Assembly (NCBI GenBank): GCA_900073065.1
Contig: FJOG01000034.1
Location: forward strand, 98,561-162,560
Source of the DNA: Phialocephala subalpina
Taxonomy: Eukaryota > Ascomycota > Leotiomycetes > Helotiales > Mollisiaceae
Direction: 5' to 3'
Length of the DNA stretch: 64,000 nt
Of this stretch, positions 30,926 to 42,336 are shown one piece after another. Under the pieces are notes generated by a model. The model was not told where the DNA came from, made no database searches, and saw nothing but the letters and a program-made list of their open reading frames with translations. Made by a program: the position numbers and the translations under genes. Within the stretch, counting starts at the first letter, position 1, and the number at the start of each line of letters is the position of its first letter.

Positions 30926-31528
30926 TTGAACAGAGTCACAGACTTTGCTGTCTTCATCGATGACATGATACAGGTGAGCTTACTCAATTAAAGAGTCTCT
31001 TCACATGCTAATAGCCATAGGTTGTCGACAAGCGCCAACAACAAGTCATACCTACCGATCCAAACCAGACCGTTCAAGGATTCATCAACCTCTACCAGCG
31101 TCATGAGCACAATTTTTATAAGTTCGTACATGAAGTCCACCTCCATGACAACGGCTTCTTCGAGAAGTTGATGGGCTGGATCGAAGGTATCCTAGAATTT
31201 TTACGTCAAGGTCCGAAGGCCGGAGTGCTCGACGCCAACGCCCTCTTCCTAGGTGCCATCTCGGACAATCAACTAGACCAATCGACAGCCATCACCGAAA
31301 TCAATGAGCTCGTCACGTGCCAAGAGGCGCGCAAGAAGTGGCTTCAAGACAAGACACGATAAAAGATGGCTGCGGAAGGCGGGGTCAACGCTAAAGCTGC
31401 GCGTACTGGGATTCTCTTTAAGAGTGGCGATTTCGGCTTCGATCGGATGGATGTGCGGGACATGAACTGTGAGGAAGACTCGGAATCCAAAGACGAAAAT
31501 GAGGAAGCTGAGACAGTACGGTGGTAGT
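30926..31528 (+). pseudogene. Fragment of a PX-associated / DUF3818 protein
   Basis: An exon ending LNRVTDFAVFIDDMIQ (30926-30973), a 47-bp intron, and an exon from 31021 reading VVDKRQQQVIPTDPNQTVQG, HEHNFYKFVHEVHLHDNGFF, KLMGWIEGILEFLRQGP and ARKKWLQDKTR. These are hallmarks of the lipid-binding, PX-domain-containing fungal proteins (DUF3818 region). A TAA at 31360 interrupts what is normally KTRQKMAAEGG; the coding sense continues beyond it (KMAAEGGVNAKAARTG.., KSGDFGFDRMD, acidic tail) to 31528. CAA to TAA is a RIP-type change. The N-terminal PX part and the true C-terminus are missing, so this is a truncated duplicate; the intact parent is expected elsewhere in the genome. Confidence 0.75.
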
Positions 31529-31820
31529 AGCTAAATCATATTCAATTCAGCGAATGATTATCCCTAGACTTCGAGGACATAGTGAAACAGAAGAGCAGCC
31601 GGAAAAGGTAATTGCGCGCAAAGTTCAAATTCAATTTTTATTAGATATAGGATTCATTGTCCTCCGCTTTCGCAGACCTCGACGGCGGGGGTGGAGCGGG
31701 AATTTGACATGGTAAATCGAAATGCATGAGCAAATGTCCCAGCCTTCTGGGACTTTCAGAAACAGGGCATTTTTGACAAGTTATCTAAAACAAAGAGGAA
31801 GTATATATCACACCCGCCGC

Positions 31821-33674
31821 TTAATGTCCCTGAGGCCAAACCAACTCCAATACCCCACCCCACCCCGCTGGCTTCTGGGTGCGACGGAACTTCTTCAACT
31901 CCTCCACCACATCCCTTGGTCCCTCCTCCTTCTCCTTGCCCTTTCCCTTCCCATTGGCCTTTTCTCTTGTCGGCCCACTCCGCTTCTTCTCCACCCACTC
32001 CGCTCCACCACTTCCACCAAAGAACGAGAAATCTCCCAAGCTCTTTGAAAGAAAACCATCGGCATCGCGGTCACCTGAAACGGAGCTCGTCTCAGGCGCT
32101 GGAGCCTCCGGCAGAAATTCTAGTCGTAAAGTCCTCAGTCCGCCGAGGACTTGTGGGGCACGACGGTTGTTGGGCATCGCGGCGCGAGCGGCAGCTAATT
32201 TCTCCTCCTGATCCGCTAGCTCGGTCAAAAGTCCGGTCAGCTGCTCGATCATAGGGCCGTAGGACTTGGTAGGGATGTCAGTCAATGTGAGGGACCTGAG
32301 GCGATGGTGGGCAAGCGGAGACAAGCGGGACCACTCGGGATTGTGCATCGATTCCGCCTGCTGGAGGCATTCGGGGTCGAAGCCTGTGGCGGTGAAAAAT
32401 TGGAGGATTGTGGGAATGCGGGTTACGGCGGAGTGGTGGATGCGTAGTTTCTCTAGGCGGGAACCGAATATGGGTGAGATGCGCTCCACTCCTCTGTCGA
32501 TGCCATAGATGGCTTTGTATTGTATTTGGGCGGAATCAAGGCGGACGGAACCGACATCGAGGACTTGGAGGCGGTTTTGTGATTCGAGGACGAGCTTTAT
32601 AGTGCTTGATTTGAGCCTGTTGCCTGAGATGTAGAGGTGGGTTAAGCCGGTTCGAACATACACTGGGTCTTCAAAGGAGAGGACGCCGTTCCTAGAGTAG
32701 AGGTTGCCGTTGTCCGTTACATACTTGATGAATGACGAGGCAGAATCGGGGCGGAGCTGTGCGAAATCGGTAGTGGGGTTATGGCCTTCATCAATCCGGT
32801 GATATACGGGAGGATCATCGTACAGATGATGTATGTCGTCGTGTGGATGTTGATCTCGGACAAGATTTGGATAGTTTTCTTGGAAGCATGTGCGAAGCAC
32901 GTGGACAATGTCAATACCATCGAGAAGATTGTCTCTTAGATCCAGACTCCAGAGTTGCTTTCCCAGAACAAGCACAAATCGTGGGATTTTTGTCAAGCGT
33001 AAGCCACGAAGCTTCAGGATACGAAGATTGTCCAATCGGGATTGGATATTCAAATCTTCAGGGCGGCAGGTGTACGAAAGATCAAGGAATATAAGGTCCA
33101 TAAATAAGGTCTTGGTGAGGACATTTTCAAGTCGGCTGAACGGAATGTGTCGAGCACTCAGAAGTAGAATGCGAGTGCCTTGCTCTGAATGTTCAACCTC
33201 TTCATCGTCTCCAGCGCGAGTCAACCCGTCAAGTATGATGAAGCGTAGATTTTTGAATAGGCCCGCATGTTGAAAAATCCAATTGAAACTAATTTCCATC
33301 TCGTGTTCGTTGAAGTCCCTTCGAAGAGCAGGCGCGTGTATACGTGCGAGAAGCGGGCCGTAGTCGATGGTGGTGACAAGATCTCGAAGCTCTTTGCGGT
33401 ATTTTGGATTATGGCCAGAGTTCAACTTGAAGCGGGCTGTCTGATCTGATGAATGGTCAGTGTTTAGCAATGCACCAGGTATCTGGTACTCACAGAATGG
33501 ACGAGCAGATGCCGCAAAGGATCTGATGGGATCAGCCCAGAGGTAACGGCTCATTGCTTTGCACCATGTCTTGTTGACCCGGTTGGCGGCCTGCAGGCCT
33601 TTCAAGTCGAGAAATGGGGCAATTAATGATGGAATGTCGGGACCAGTAATGGCCTCTTGGTAGGACGGAAGCAT
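31821..33674 (-). CDS. F-box-like / leucine-rich-repeat protein
   Basis: About 601 aa if the start is the ATG at 33674 (MLPSYQEAITGPDIPSLIAP) and a 48-bp intron (33493-33446, GTGAGT..CATCAG) is removed. The intron is a multiple of three, so the unspliced frame also stays open. The frame extends upstream to 33965, but that part is low-complexity and reads like leader sequence. Residues about 10-55 resemble an F-box (IPSLIAPFLDLKGLQAANRVNKTWCKAMSRYLWADP). Leucine-rich segments follow (LRFIILDGLTR, LIFLDLSYTC, LRILKLRGLRLTKIP, LWSLDLRDNLL, LTHLYISGNRL, LQVLDVGSVRL). The end is charged and Lys/Gly-rich. Known F-box/LRR proteins recruit substrates to SCF ubiquitin ligases; here that is inferred from fold only. 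Confidence 0.75.
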   Translation of the reverse strand: MLPSYQEAITGPDIPSLIAPFLDLKGLQAANRVNKTWCKAMSRYLWADPIRSFAASARPFCEYQIPGALLNTDHSSDQTARFKLNSGHNPKYRKELRDLVTTIDYGPLLARIHAPALRRDFNEHEMEISFNWIFQHAGLFKNLRFIILDGLTRAGDDEEVEHSEQGTRILLLSARHIPFSRLENVLTKTLFMDLIFLDLSYTCRPEDLNIQSRLDNLRILKLRGLRLTKIPRFVLVLGKQLWSLDLRDNLLDGIDIVHVLRTCFQENYPNLVRDQHPHDDIHHLYDDPPVYHRIDEGHNPTTDFAQLRPDSASSFIKYVTDNGNLYSRNGVLSFEDPVYVRTGLTHLYISGNRLKSSTIKLVLESQNRLQVLDVGSVRLDSAQIQYKAIYGIDRGVERISPIFGSRLEKLRIHHSAVTRIPTILQFFTATGFDPECLQQAESMHNPEWSRLSPLAHHRLRSLTLTDIPTKSYGPMIEQLTGLLTELADQEEKLAAARAAMPNNRRAPQVLGGLRTLRLEFLPEAPAPETSSVSGDRDADGFLSKSLGDFSFFGGSGGAEWVEKKRSGPTREKANGKGKGKEKEEGPRDVVEELKKFRRTQKPAGWGGVLELVWPQGH

Positions 33675-36600
33675 GATGGGCGACGCGTTGCAATGAGATC
33701 GGAGGAAATTCAGAAAGTCTGGGAATGAGAGGGAGAATCGAAGACTTGGGGCAGAAGTGGGACTTCTGAAGGGCCGGCCTTGGTGACGGGGGAGTATAAT
33801 GGTTGTCTGCTGCAAAGAGGCGTAGATATCCCGAATTGTTGTATTGCAGGTGAGGTGAGAGATCAAGACAAGTCGCTTGTGTTGACGATAACGAGCGATA
33901 AGGGGGGAAGTCGAGTCACTTAAGACAGCACAACCTTTTCTCCTACCAATAACTCTGATCAACACAACGTGGCCGCTGGAATAAACGCCAAGAAGTTGAA
34001 GAGCAGAACTCCCATGATCGTGCTGAAGGCTTTGCGATTGGGTAGGAAAGGTAAGGAAGAGTCGATGTATTGTAGGAAGTTGTTAACTCGTCCCGCAACC
34101 CAAGAGAGCTTTACAACTGCAAGCCAAAGCAGGTCCAAAAACTAGAAAGCTTCCCAGAACGATCGATGGGCCTTGGGTGTCTATCTTGGAGACGAGGCCT
34201 GGGTGCGAATCTGGCCGAGGCGCTGAAACACAACCACACTCGAAGGGCGACAGTGGCCGAAGTCCGCGAAAGGGACAAGGACGCAGTAAAATCCTAGTGT
34301 CTAGGGCTACAATTTTCGGTGGCCCTAGAGAGATCCAAATACGGCAAGGATTTCAATTGAGTGGACGTCTCAGCCTCAAGTGATACTGTCGATCGACGCC
34401 TGACATTACATCAGCTACTGTCATGCCTTCTTATTTAGCAATAGATATACACGTACCTGATTAATTGGACCTCCTCGGCGGCAGTGTTTCGGTCTTGATC
34501 TTGGTCGTGTGAAAACTATTCTTGATCGCGTCTTCATCCTTGAATATGGAGGTCTATTGTGCCGTAGTCTGCTTGGAGTTCCACCAGGCGTAAAGGCTAG
34601 CACCCAGTTCCAATAGGCTCAAGCTGGATAGTATAGGGACTCAACCCAAGGTATTCCAATTAATACCGAGAGTCAGTCCTAGGATAAAGGTCAGCTACGT
34701 CTTCTTTATGACCCTAGGACAAAGGTGCATGTAGTCACGTGGCTAGGGCTGCCAGTTTCTTAAATGCCGAGTTTCCAATGTCCCAGCTGACTCGGAACAT
34801 TCACCTACGAGATCATGATCTCGGAGAGCAATGTAATTCGAAGATGAAAGTAACGCCAAGGACGAAAAGAAGAATACGTACGGAGATATCAGTCCTGCCT
34901 AAAGCATTCCAGTACGAGGCTGCGTGGCGGGCAATGTCTATACTCTGGAACTTCTTCTTACGGGCGTAAGACTCGAGGGTAGAGTCGCAAAGTCTTAGGA
35001 GTTTGATGTACAAAACGCTTTGAGGGATATACTTTGATGAGGAGGACATCGATGATGAGGTTCCCGGATGAAGCATTGTTCCGAACCGAGATCCTGTTTC
35101 GGAAAGGCCTCCGTGTCACGAGACCTACGCCATCCAACTCTCGTGTTTTGCGATTCTTCTTCCTTTCTCTTCACCTCTCCGACAATGGGCATCGCCGAGT
35201 ATATGTACAACACCACCGCCGGATAACCTGGAGATGATGAGGGGATGATACGAGAATGCTTGGTGGCTATGCTCGGCCTCGATGTCCGATATGACGACGG
35301 ACTTTGCAACCAATCGTGGGGTTTGGAAATCCAGCGCCGCTTTTGCGATATAAATCGCGCTCGTCGAAGACAACGATGCCGGGGCGAACAATAGGGCTGC
35401 TCATTCTGGCTTCGAACGAAGCTGAAGCTCTCCGAAGTACAGATCGACTCCCAGACGATGCTCTGAGGCAAAAGGGTTTGAAGGTGTTGGAGTGCCTTGA
35501 CGCTGGCTCGAGCCGGATGATCATTGCGGCCCTGCTCGAGAGTACCGACAAGGGGGTGGGCAAAACAAGGAAGCATCGAAAGCGGTGATATCGAAAGTAG
35601 TGATACATCCGTAATTTGGATCATGTATCTGCGATCCCCCAGCTGTCCGAGGCCCATGGCTCATCCTTTTTAGAAGAATGGCAACGAAGAAGGCGATGCC
35701 AAGTGGTCAGCAGTGTAGTCTTCTGCAGCTGCTAGTTTATTATGATTGATACAAACCAGCTAGCTCGTTGAGGTGGACGGAAATCGTAGGCAAGCCGACC
35801 TTCGAGATTGATGGACAGACTCGATGAGAGGATGAGAAGTCTACGGGCATGATGATTACCCCAGTGGGAGCATCAGCAGACGACGGTGCATCTCTGGTGC
35901 GGGCATTACCGGGTCCTGGATCATTGATATACCAGAATTATGCCCCTCGCGGTCAGGAATGAGGAGTAGCATATGTCTCTGTCTAGCATACCGAAAACAA
36001 GCTTAAAGATCTCCTCGTGGTTCTGCTAAGACCATGATGGAGAGGTGGAGGTACAGAGAGACAAACTTCGGTTGAGTTTGTTTGTGATTCGGGCCGTGAT
36101 CGGATGTCGATCGGTTTCTTTGAAGGTGGTTCACTGTGAGCATCAAATCAACCACTCACCAGTGCGTCTTGGATCAGAAGTTGAAGCTCACGCTCTCACT
36201 TTGTGCGACCTCGAGGTATATGTCACAAGAGGAGTGGTGGCGGCAGTAGTGGTGTCGTGAAGGTTGTGGAAGCTGATGTTGACGGGAAGGTGCATTCGGT
36301 TAAAAGCTTGTGGAAATGTCGTGGCTTTGGAATTCAAAACAAAAGTGTCACCCCAAGCCTCTCGAGGGTTGCGGCCGCAGTGTTGCTAAGGACAATCTTT
36401 TAATACTTCTCAGGAGAAGCCTCCGGGAATCAAAAGGGCCTCCCTCCTCAATGTAAGGGGTCAAAGATGGTCCCTGCATCGGGACAATGCACTCTGCACC
36501 ATGTACAGCACACCTTATCTTCCCGTTCCTGCATGAACCGTTTCTCTTGCACCAAGATTCAATATTTGGCTGATTGCTTCTATAACAACTGGGGTTGAGG

Positions 36601-37496
36601 TTTGAGGGTGGTACAGAAATATTGTTCACATGACCACCAATAGCTACGCCTAGACGGTAGGCGCGACTCAACTGCATCGCCTCCTCTCACATGGGTGGCC
36701 ATTGGCGTCAAGGAGCGACTTCTCCTCGGTGTCTGTCAGTAGCGACTCACACTGTCTCGGCAGGAAATTGAAAGATACTTGGAAAGTTTGCTTTAGAAAC
36801 GAGTGTTGCAAACTATCCAGCTCCTATCTAGCTCTTCGGAGAGCTACAAGTTCGAGCATATGGCGGTGCTGTGGCTGAGCAAGAGCAATGCTATCCTTCG
36901 AATCCAACTCCTCCCAAATCTACCCAGATCCCGTCCCATGCCCCAATATCCCATCCAAACACCTTGTCCCAAACATTCCCCCCAATACCGCTTGCCAAAA
37001 CACCCCGGTTTCGAAACCTCCTCCCAAAAGCCAACCCCAAAACGCCTCCCCAATGACAAGAATCCACCATCCCAATCCCCAATTTCCAATCCCCAAACCT
37101 TGTTCCCCAATCCTCCATCTCCAACCATTTCCATGCAATCAAAACGCTCACTTTTTTCGGCCCAAAATAAGAGATACAAAGCAAGGAATCCAAAAATACC
37201 CTGCCAATTGTGGTAGTAATATGGAAAGTCCGAAACGTCCCCCATGATAATGCATCAATGAATACAGCCCCCCAAACAAAAGAACTCCAGGCGAACGGAG
37301 AGGGTCAGAAGTGGCCTCGCCTGGCATGGACCAGTGTCCCAAGTATGAAAGAAACGCAAATGCAGCCTCCCGAGAATTTTCATCTACAATCTGTCAATAA
37401 CTCCAAAACAATATTCATCCCACAATTCATTCAAACATATTATGCCATGCCGACTCCATACTCATCTTTTCTTCTCTTTCGATTTTCGTTGATTGT
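33675..37496. other. 3.8-kb stretch without a defensible gene
   Basis: Several overlapping open frames occur on both strands at 34813-35657 (for example 34995-35657 minus and 35304-35588 plus), but none has a recognisable domain and they compete for the same DNA; a decayed or lineage-specific gene is possible. 36900-37200 is strongly C/A-rich with repeated CCCAAT(C) motifs and probably includes the 3' region of the C2H2 gene. No tRNA or other RNA gene was recognised. Confidence 0.45.
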
Positions 37497-38894
37497 TCAG
37501 TACCCACTGATCCTCGTCCTCAATTTTGTTGACGTCCTCGTCATCTTCCCTCCCTCCTCTTGCTTGATATCCCCATAATGCTCCTGAGAACTCCCACCCT
37601 TCCTCTTCCTGTCCATCCTTTGATACTCCGCCAACGCATTCGCATCATACGCCGTCCGTCTACTCTTCTTCGCTCCGTCAGGCAACGTATGCAACCAAAC
37701 ATGACTCTTCAAATTATCGCTCCGTCCAAACGTCTTTGGGCAGAATTCACATGGATAGACTTCCGCGTCCTTCAAGTGCGTACGTTCGTGGCGTTTCAAG
37801 TGTTCTTGTCTTTGGAATTTACCGGTGCAGCCTTCGTATGGACATTCTTTTCGGGCGGGACGTTGGATCTTGATGTTGCCCATGAAAACGTCTTTGGATT
37901 CGCGCTTGAGGCGCTTGAGTTTTGATGCTGAGGACGCGGATTGTGGGGACGAGGAGTTGCGGATGTCGCGGTAGACTTCTTCGCGTTTGAAGTCTCGGTA
38001 GGAGCGTGTTCGAGAGAGCTTTTCGGGTTTGATGTCTTGGATGTGTTGGAGTGCTGCCGTCGATGGCGGGGGCCTGAAGACAAAGTGGCGGAGAGAGGAG
38101 GACCGCGAGGGAGTCGTGGAGGAAGATTTTAGCTCGGAATAGGTCGGGTCTGATGGTATATAGTAGGGCATTTGGGTTGTATCAGATCCGTGCATGGAGT
38201 CCCCGTCCACGGCAAAGCTGCTGCCAAATTCTGACAGTGGGCTATCGTACGCGATGTCGAAGTGGAGGGACTTCACGGGAGCCATCGGGGACTGCAGGTC
38301 GAAAGCGTTGATAAACGTGGTTTGTGATGGGATCACGAAGTCCTCTGATGTTGGAGAAGAGCTCATGCCAGACTCTGGAGAATAGAGATCGAGGTCCAAA
38401 GCTGGTGGTTCCAGAGACATGCTCTGATTGGCCTGGAAGGTATCGCAGACCAAGACGTTGGGTAGACCATGGTTCGCGCCAATATTCAAGCTAGTGCTTG
38501 AGTTATTGTAGGAGTTGAGCTGATGAACGTAGTCCACGTAAGAGTCACTTCCGGGTCCCAAGCTGTCATCATCTTGATAAAGAAAATTGGGGTCGGTGAA
38601 GGACATCATGTCCTGAGCCATCGTGGGACAAAAGGCTGTTTGAAAATTGTATCTGTTAGGACTGCATATCGGTGTGGATGCGAAAGATGTTTGGCTTGGT
38701 GTCCTTTCCAACTTGACCGAACTAGGAGATCCTCTTCTTGGAGTCGAGGAGGGCGCCAACATGACCATCTCGGATTCCCATGGTGAGGACGATGCATCGG
38801 ACGAGAAGGATGAACTGCTAGAAGGACATATGGAGAATGAGCCATCGATGGACTCGTCATTGGAAATGTATTGTACATGGTGGTTGGCGAACAT
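37497..38894 (-). CDS. C2H2 zinc-finger transcription factor
   Basis: A single-exon gene of 465 aa. Residues 1-330 are Ser/Thr/Pro-rich and acidic (SFSICPSSSSSFSSDASSS, DLDLYSPESGMSSSPTS), as in activation regions. Two classical fingers follow a basic run (KLKRLKRESK). Finger 1 spans about 351-373 (CPYEGCTGKFQRQEHLKRHERTH) and finger 2 about 382-402 (CEFCPKTFGRSDNLKSHVWLH). The tail is basic and ends KLRTRISGY. The EHLKRH / RSDNLKSH reading heads match the class that binds AGGGG/CCCCT-like sites in fungi, including stress and conidiation regulators, but I cannot assign it to a named gene. The upstream region has no gene until 42.8 kb, which suits a developmentally controlled regulator. Confidence 0.9.
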   Translation of the reverse strand: MFANHHVQYISNDESIDGSFSICPSSSSSFSSDASSSPWESEMVMLAPSSTPRRGSPSSVKLERTPSQTSFASTPICSPNRYNFQTAFCPTMAQDMMSFTDPNFLYQDDDSLGPGSDSYVDYVHQLNSYNNSSTSLNIGANHGLPNVLVCDTFQANQSMSLEPPALDLDLYSPESGMSSSPTSEDFVIPSQTTFINAFDLQSPMAPVKSLHFDIAYDSPLSEFGSSFAVDGDSMHGSDTTQMPYYIPSDPTYSELKSSSTTPSRSSSLRHFVFRPPPSTAALQHIQDIKPEKLSRTRSYRDFKREEVYRDIRNSSSPQSASSASKLKRLKRESKDVFMGNIKIQRPARKECPYEGCTGKFQRQEHLKRHERTHLKDAEVYPCEFCPKTFGRSDNLKSHVWLHTLPDGAKKSRRTAYDANALAEYQRMDRKRKGGSSQEHYGDIKQEEGGKMTRTSTKLRTRISGY

Positions 38895-41804
38895 TTTTAT
38901 TACAAGTGTTTATGCTGAAGAGCTGAAAGGAAGATCTAGGGGGAAATTAAAGTCAGCTTCGATGTTCACGCTTCGTAGTCAAACGCTTGAGCAAGTTTCA
39001 TACCAGAAAAGGGAGCTGAAGGAGAGACGATGGTTGGAAGGACTGGAACGAGTGTGAGCTCTGGATCTAAAGGAGTGAACGATCTTCCTGGACTGTATGA
39101 AGCTGTACAGAAGGGAGAATAGTCCATCCATATATCACTCGATGGTGTCTACTGAGCCCAGGATTAAACTGGATAGTCGTCTTGATCGACTATAGTATGT
39201 TGCAATTGTTCAAGGAGAGTGTTAGACTTACGTGACTATTGAGTATTGAAGGATCTCTGAGTCGCGTCGTGAGTCGCGTGCCTTGTTAATAAGCAAGGCC
39301 TCGAGGAAGGAATGCCAACGTGTCGCGCCTTCCCGAGGATGATTTGGCTGTATCTGGCTCAATAGGGATGCCTGGCACAGATGTCAGTGACCTCTAGACA
39401 ACCAAAGCTGATGCAAAACCCACCGATAGCAGGAACGGTGCTCTGTCCTGCAGCGTAAGGAGCAAGTGTATGCCACGTTTGCTAGGTAATAATAAGTGAT
39501 ATCTGAGCCAGATGTTTCTGGTACAGGACCTTGCAGAGAAGTGCTGGGCCCCTTGGGAAGGGAGATGGTGGTTCTTAACAAATGTTCAAGATCTGTGCCG
39601 TTAAAGTTGGCCGCCACGCATCATCAGAGAAGGCAGTAGCAGTCCTGGAGTAGGCTGGATCAGCCTCAGCATCCAAATATGGGGATATTGTGGCGCGAGT
39701 TCCAGATGAAATGCCGATTAGCTTTCGGATGTACAGATCTAGACAAGCTTCGGCGTTGGAGTCTCATTATCTAAGAACTCTGTTGACCAAGATATGACAA
39801 TGTTCTGATTTTTTTCAAATCTTCACCCCAGGAACTGGTAGTTTGATGGTGGCGCCGGAGTTACCTCCAGAGATCTCTTGAACATACATTCCAGGCACAC
39901 ATGAAAACGTGGGCAATAGTGCAGGCGATCCAGATCGCTGTGGAATGGACTCTCATATGGAATGCACCCCACGTTTTTCATACTTGCTGTAGCCACAGTT
40001 GGTCGAAGAGAAGTCAAAACACAATGAAATCAAGGTCTCTTCATTTGAAAAGCACTTATCTCCTGCACTTCCTGCGTGGTTCGGATTCTGACATGAGTCT
40101 GAAATAGGAAAGTTCGAAGAATACGGCGTCGAAATTGTTTAACTGCCCCTGTTTGTCGATCGTTCATCCACCACTGGCGGGAGCTACCGTCTTGATTGGT
40201 GCTGTCTTAGATCTCGAAGCTGGTGAAGGCGTCACTAGCCAGATATGAGCCAGATGTAGCACGGTCTCATGTTGCCCTAAGTACAAGGACTAGGCCCGGG
40301 AGATGAGATCTATGCGCCACTCGTCTCGATCGTAAGCTTCATGTTCTCGCATGAGTTTCTTAAGTCACCATAGAAATAGGTTCTCGATATGAGGCAGTCG
40401 ATTAGAATTGTGGTACAGTTTTCTACTGTCAACGAACCCGAAGTTTCAAGCTTTAGGAGGATCGCAGCTGACTTGCTGACATTGCAATATTCCGTCTGGG
40501 TGAGGGCATCAAAGATATCACTTTTAGGAAAGTGACAAAATCAACATCCAATGGCGATCCCGATTCCAACAATGATCCAACAATGATGATCTGGTTCGAG
40601 TCTCATAATGTGGAACAAAGAGCCAATAAAGGGAAGTAGCTGTGAGTTGCACCGAAGAGTGCCGCATTCTATGGCGGACACGAGACTCCGGAAAGTGGAA
40701 ACGAGGACGCAGGAGGAACGCAGGAAGTTTTTGCCGAAGCATTGACAAAATTCTTGAAGCCGCGATACTTTTCGACACATCCCTATTCTTCTTCAACGAT
40801 ATATAGAGTCCAACGACCACGAACACCTAGAATTCTTGAGAGGATCATCTTCGCACTCGCAGAAGGAGCTTTGAAGCCTCATCACGCTGTCGACGCGCTG
40901 ACAGCGCCTGTTTACGCAAGCTGATGTTCCGGACCACACGGCAGAACGCCCCGACCAAACTGTCGGGACCTTCTCCTCCTTTGCTCGTCAATAACGGCAG
41001 AAAACAGGCCAAGATCAAAAAGGAATTGTGACAGCTTGGAGACTCTGGCTGCGTGTTGGGCTGCTTGAAACTTCCCGCGAACTGTTTGTCGACTCCTTCC
41101 TTTGCAGAAAGAAGGGTGGGTAACATTCTGCTCCCAAACGGTCAAATCGCAAGACCTGGCTTCCGAAACTTCGTCGAGAAATGCACTCTATCACCCCTCG
41201 TTCTATTCTAATATCTTCATCGCGCTAACTCCTTTACGGAGACTCAGCAGCACCCGAGGCAAGGCCCTCTTGCCATCGAAAGACCCCTCATCACTTGGCG
41301 AAAACATGGCACACATGCAACTTTGCAGCTACTTCATACGCGGTGGCGTTTCTCATTGGCGCGCTCGCAAAGATCCTGTTTCTAAACTGCCAAATATTTG
41401 TCCCGCTCTTCAGCAACTAGTATGGTCGTCAGCCCTGCAGGCTTTCCGCTAATACGTGGCATGTTGAGCCATATTCTAGTTTTCATGCGATTTGTTCATG
41501 AACCTACCATATCCGACTTTTGGGGAGTCCCAGATATGTGGTTATGGGTCCGTTCTGCAGTCGGCATTGGATCCTTTCGCCTTCTTGTACACCTTGCAGA
41601 CGATGCATGTATCTGTCATGAAGTGTGAGTGGCAGCATGGAACTTCTCCACTGAGGTGATCCCAATGAGAAATCAAGATGCAAAAGGACCCTCGAATGCA
41701 AGAAGACCGTTTGTTGTGCGGTGCCGGGGAGCCAGGATGACTTTCCGGCTGCATTGAAGAACGGTAACCTTCTTTCCTCACGAGCATGGCGCCTAGGTTC
41801 CCGA
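38895..41804. other. Gene-poor upstream region of the C2H2 gene
   Basis: About 2.9 kb has only short, mutually overlapping frames (for example 39384-39617 minus, 40524-40826 minus, 41102-41452 plus) without domains or splice logic. It may be an extended promoter and 5' untranslated region. A/T and G/C content is normal, so it is not RIP-damaged. Confidence 0.45.
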
Positions 41805-41812
41805 ATCAGAAT

Positions 41813-42328
41813 CAGAGTGGTCGATATGTCAGCTAGCTGACCAGCCGGCTGATCAGCTACATCCATCAGCCAGTCAGCTAAGGAATTTTATTCATACCGG
41901 TCAATTATCTTGCTAAATTCCCAACTGATCAGCTAAAGCCTTTGAAAGTTCTTATTTTTGGGTATAAACCCCTTGATTTTCGGTCCAAAAGTATATAAAT
42001 ATAGTCTAAATCTACTCGAAAATTTATCAAATTTTAAGAGTAAGAAATCTTCGTATGAACATTTAAATTACATATAATTCTATCGGACAAATGCCTAAAA
42101 GCTTACAAGACAAGAAAATATGAAGATTCCGAGAGTATATCATCACTTTTCTTCGAGGGTTTTTGTTAATGAAACGTGGCTTTTAATTACGCTTTCAACT
42201 GATCAGCAAACTGATAATCTAGTCAGCGTCAGCCAATCAGCGAGACCCTTTTCTTAATTTTACATCAGTCAATCAGCTGAGAATATATCCTCAGCTGATG
42301 GCTGACTGACCGGCTGATAACTACTCTG
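41813..42328. mobile_element. Non-autonomous hAT element (MITE), 516 bp
   Basis: Starts CAGAGTGGTCGATATGTCAG and ends CTGATAACTACTCTG, giving hAT-type imperfect terminal inverted repeats (CAGAGTRGT). An identical 8-bp duplication, ATCAGAAT, flanks it (41805-41812 and 42329-42336). Both ends carry many subterminal copies of GCTGATCAGC / CAGCTGA / TCAGCCAGTCAGC in both orientations, the kind of array bound by hAT transposases. The core (41885-42190) is AT-rich. No protein is encoded. It shares the family type but not the terminal sequence of the element at 6158. Confidence 0.87.
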
Positions 42329-42336
42329 ATCAGAAT

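Noticed and set aside
33675..33965. N-terminal extension of the F-box/LRR protein to an ATG at 33965
   Set aside because: The extra 97 codons are low-complexity and lack conserved features; the ATG at 33674 directly precedes the F-box-like region.
34813..35657. Overlapping open frames on both strands, up to 220 codons, that might be a gene
   Set aside because: No domain, no preferred strand, no splice structure and several frames competing; composition alone explains long open frames in this GC range.
36900..37200. A CCCAAT-rich tract as a CRISPR-like or minisatellite array
   Set aside because: The unit is short and irregular without constant spacers; it is biased sequence near the 3' side of the C2H2 gene.
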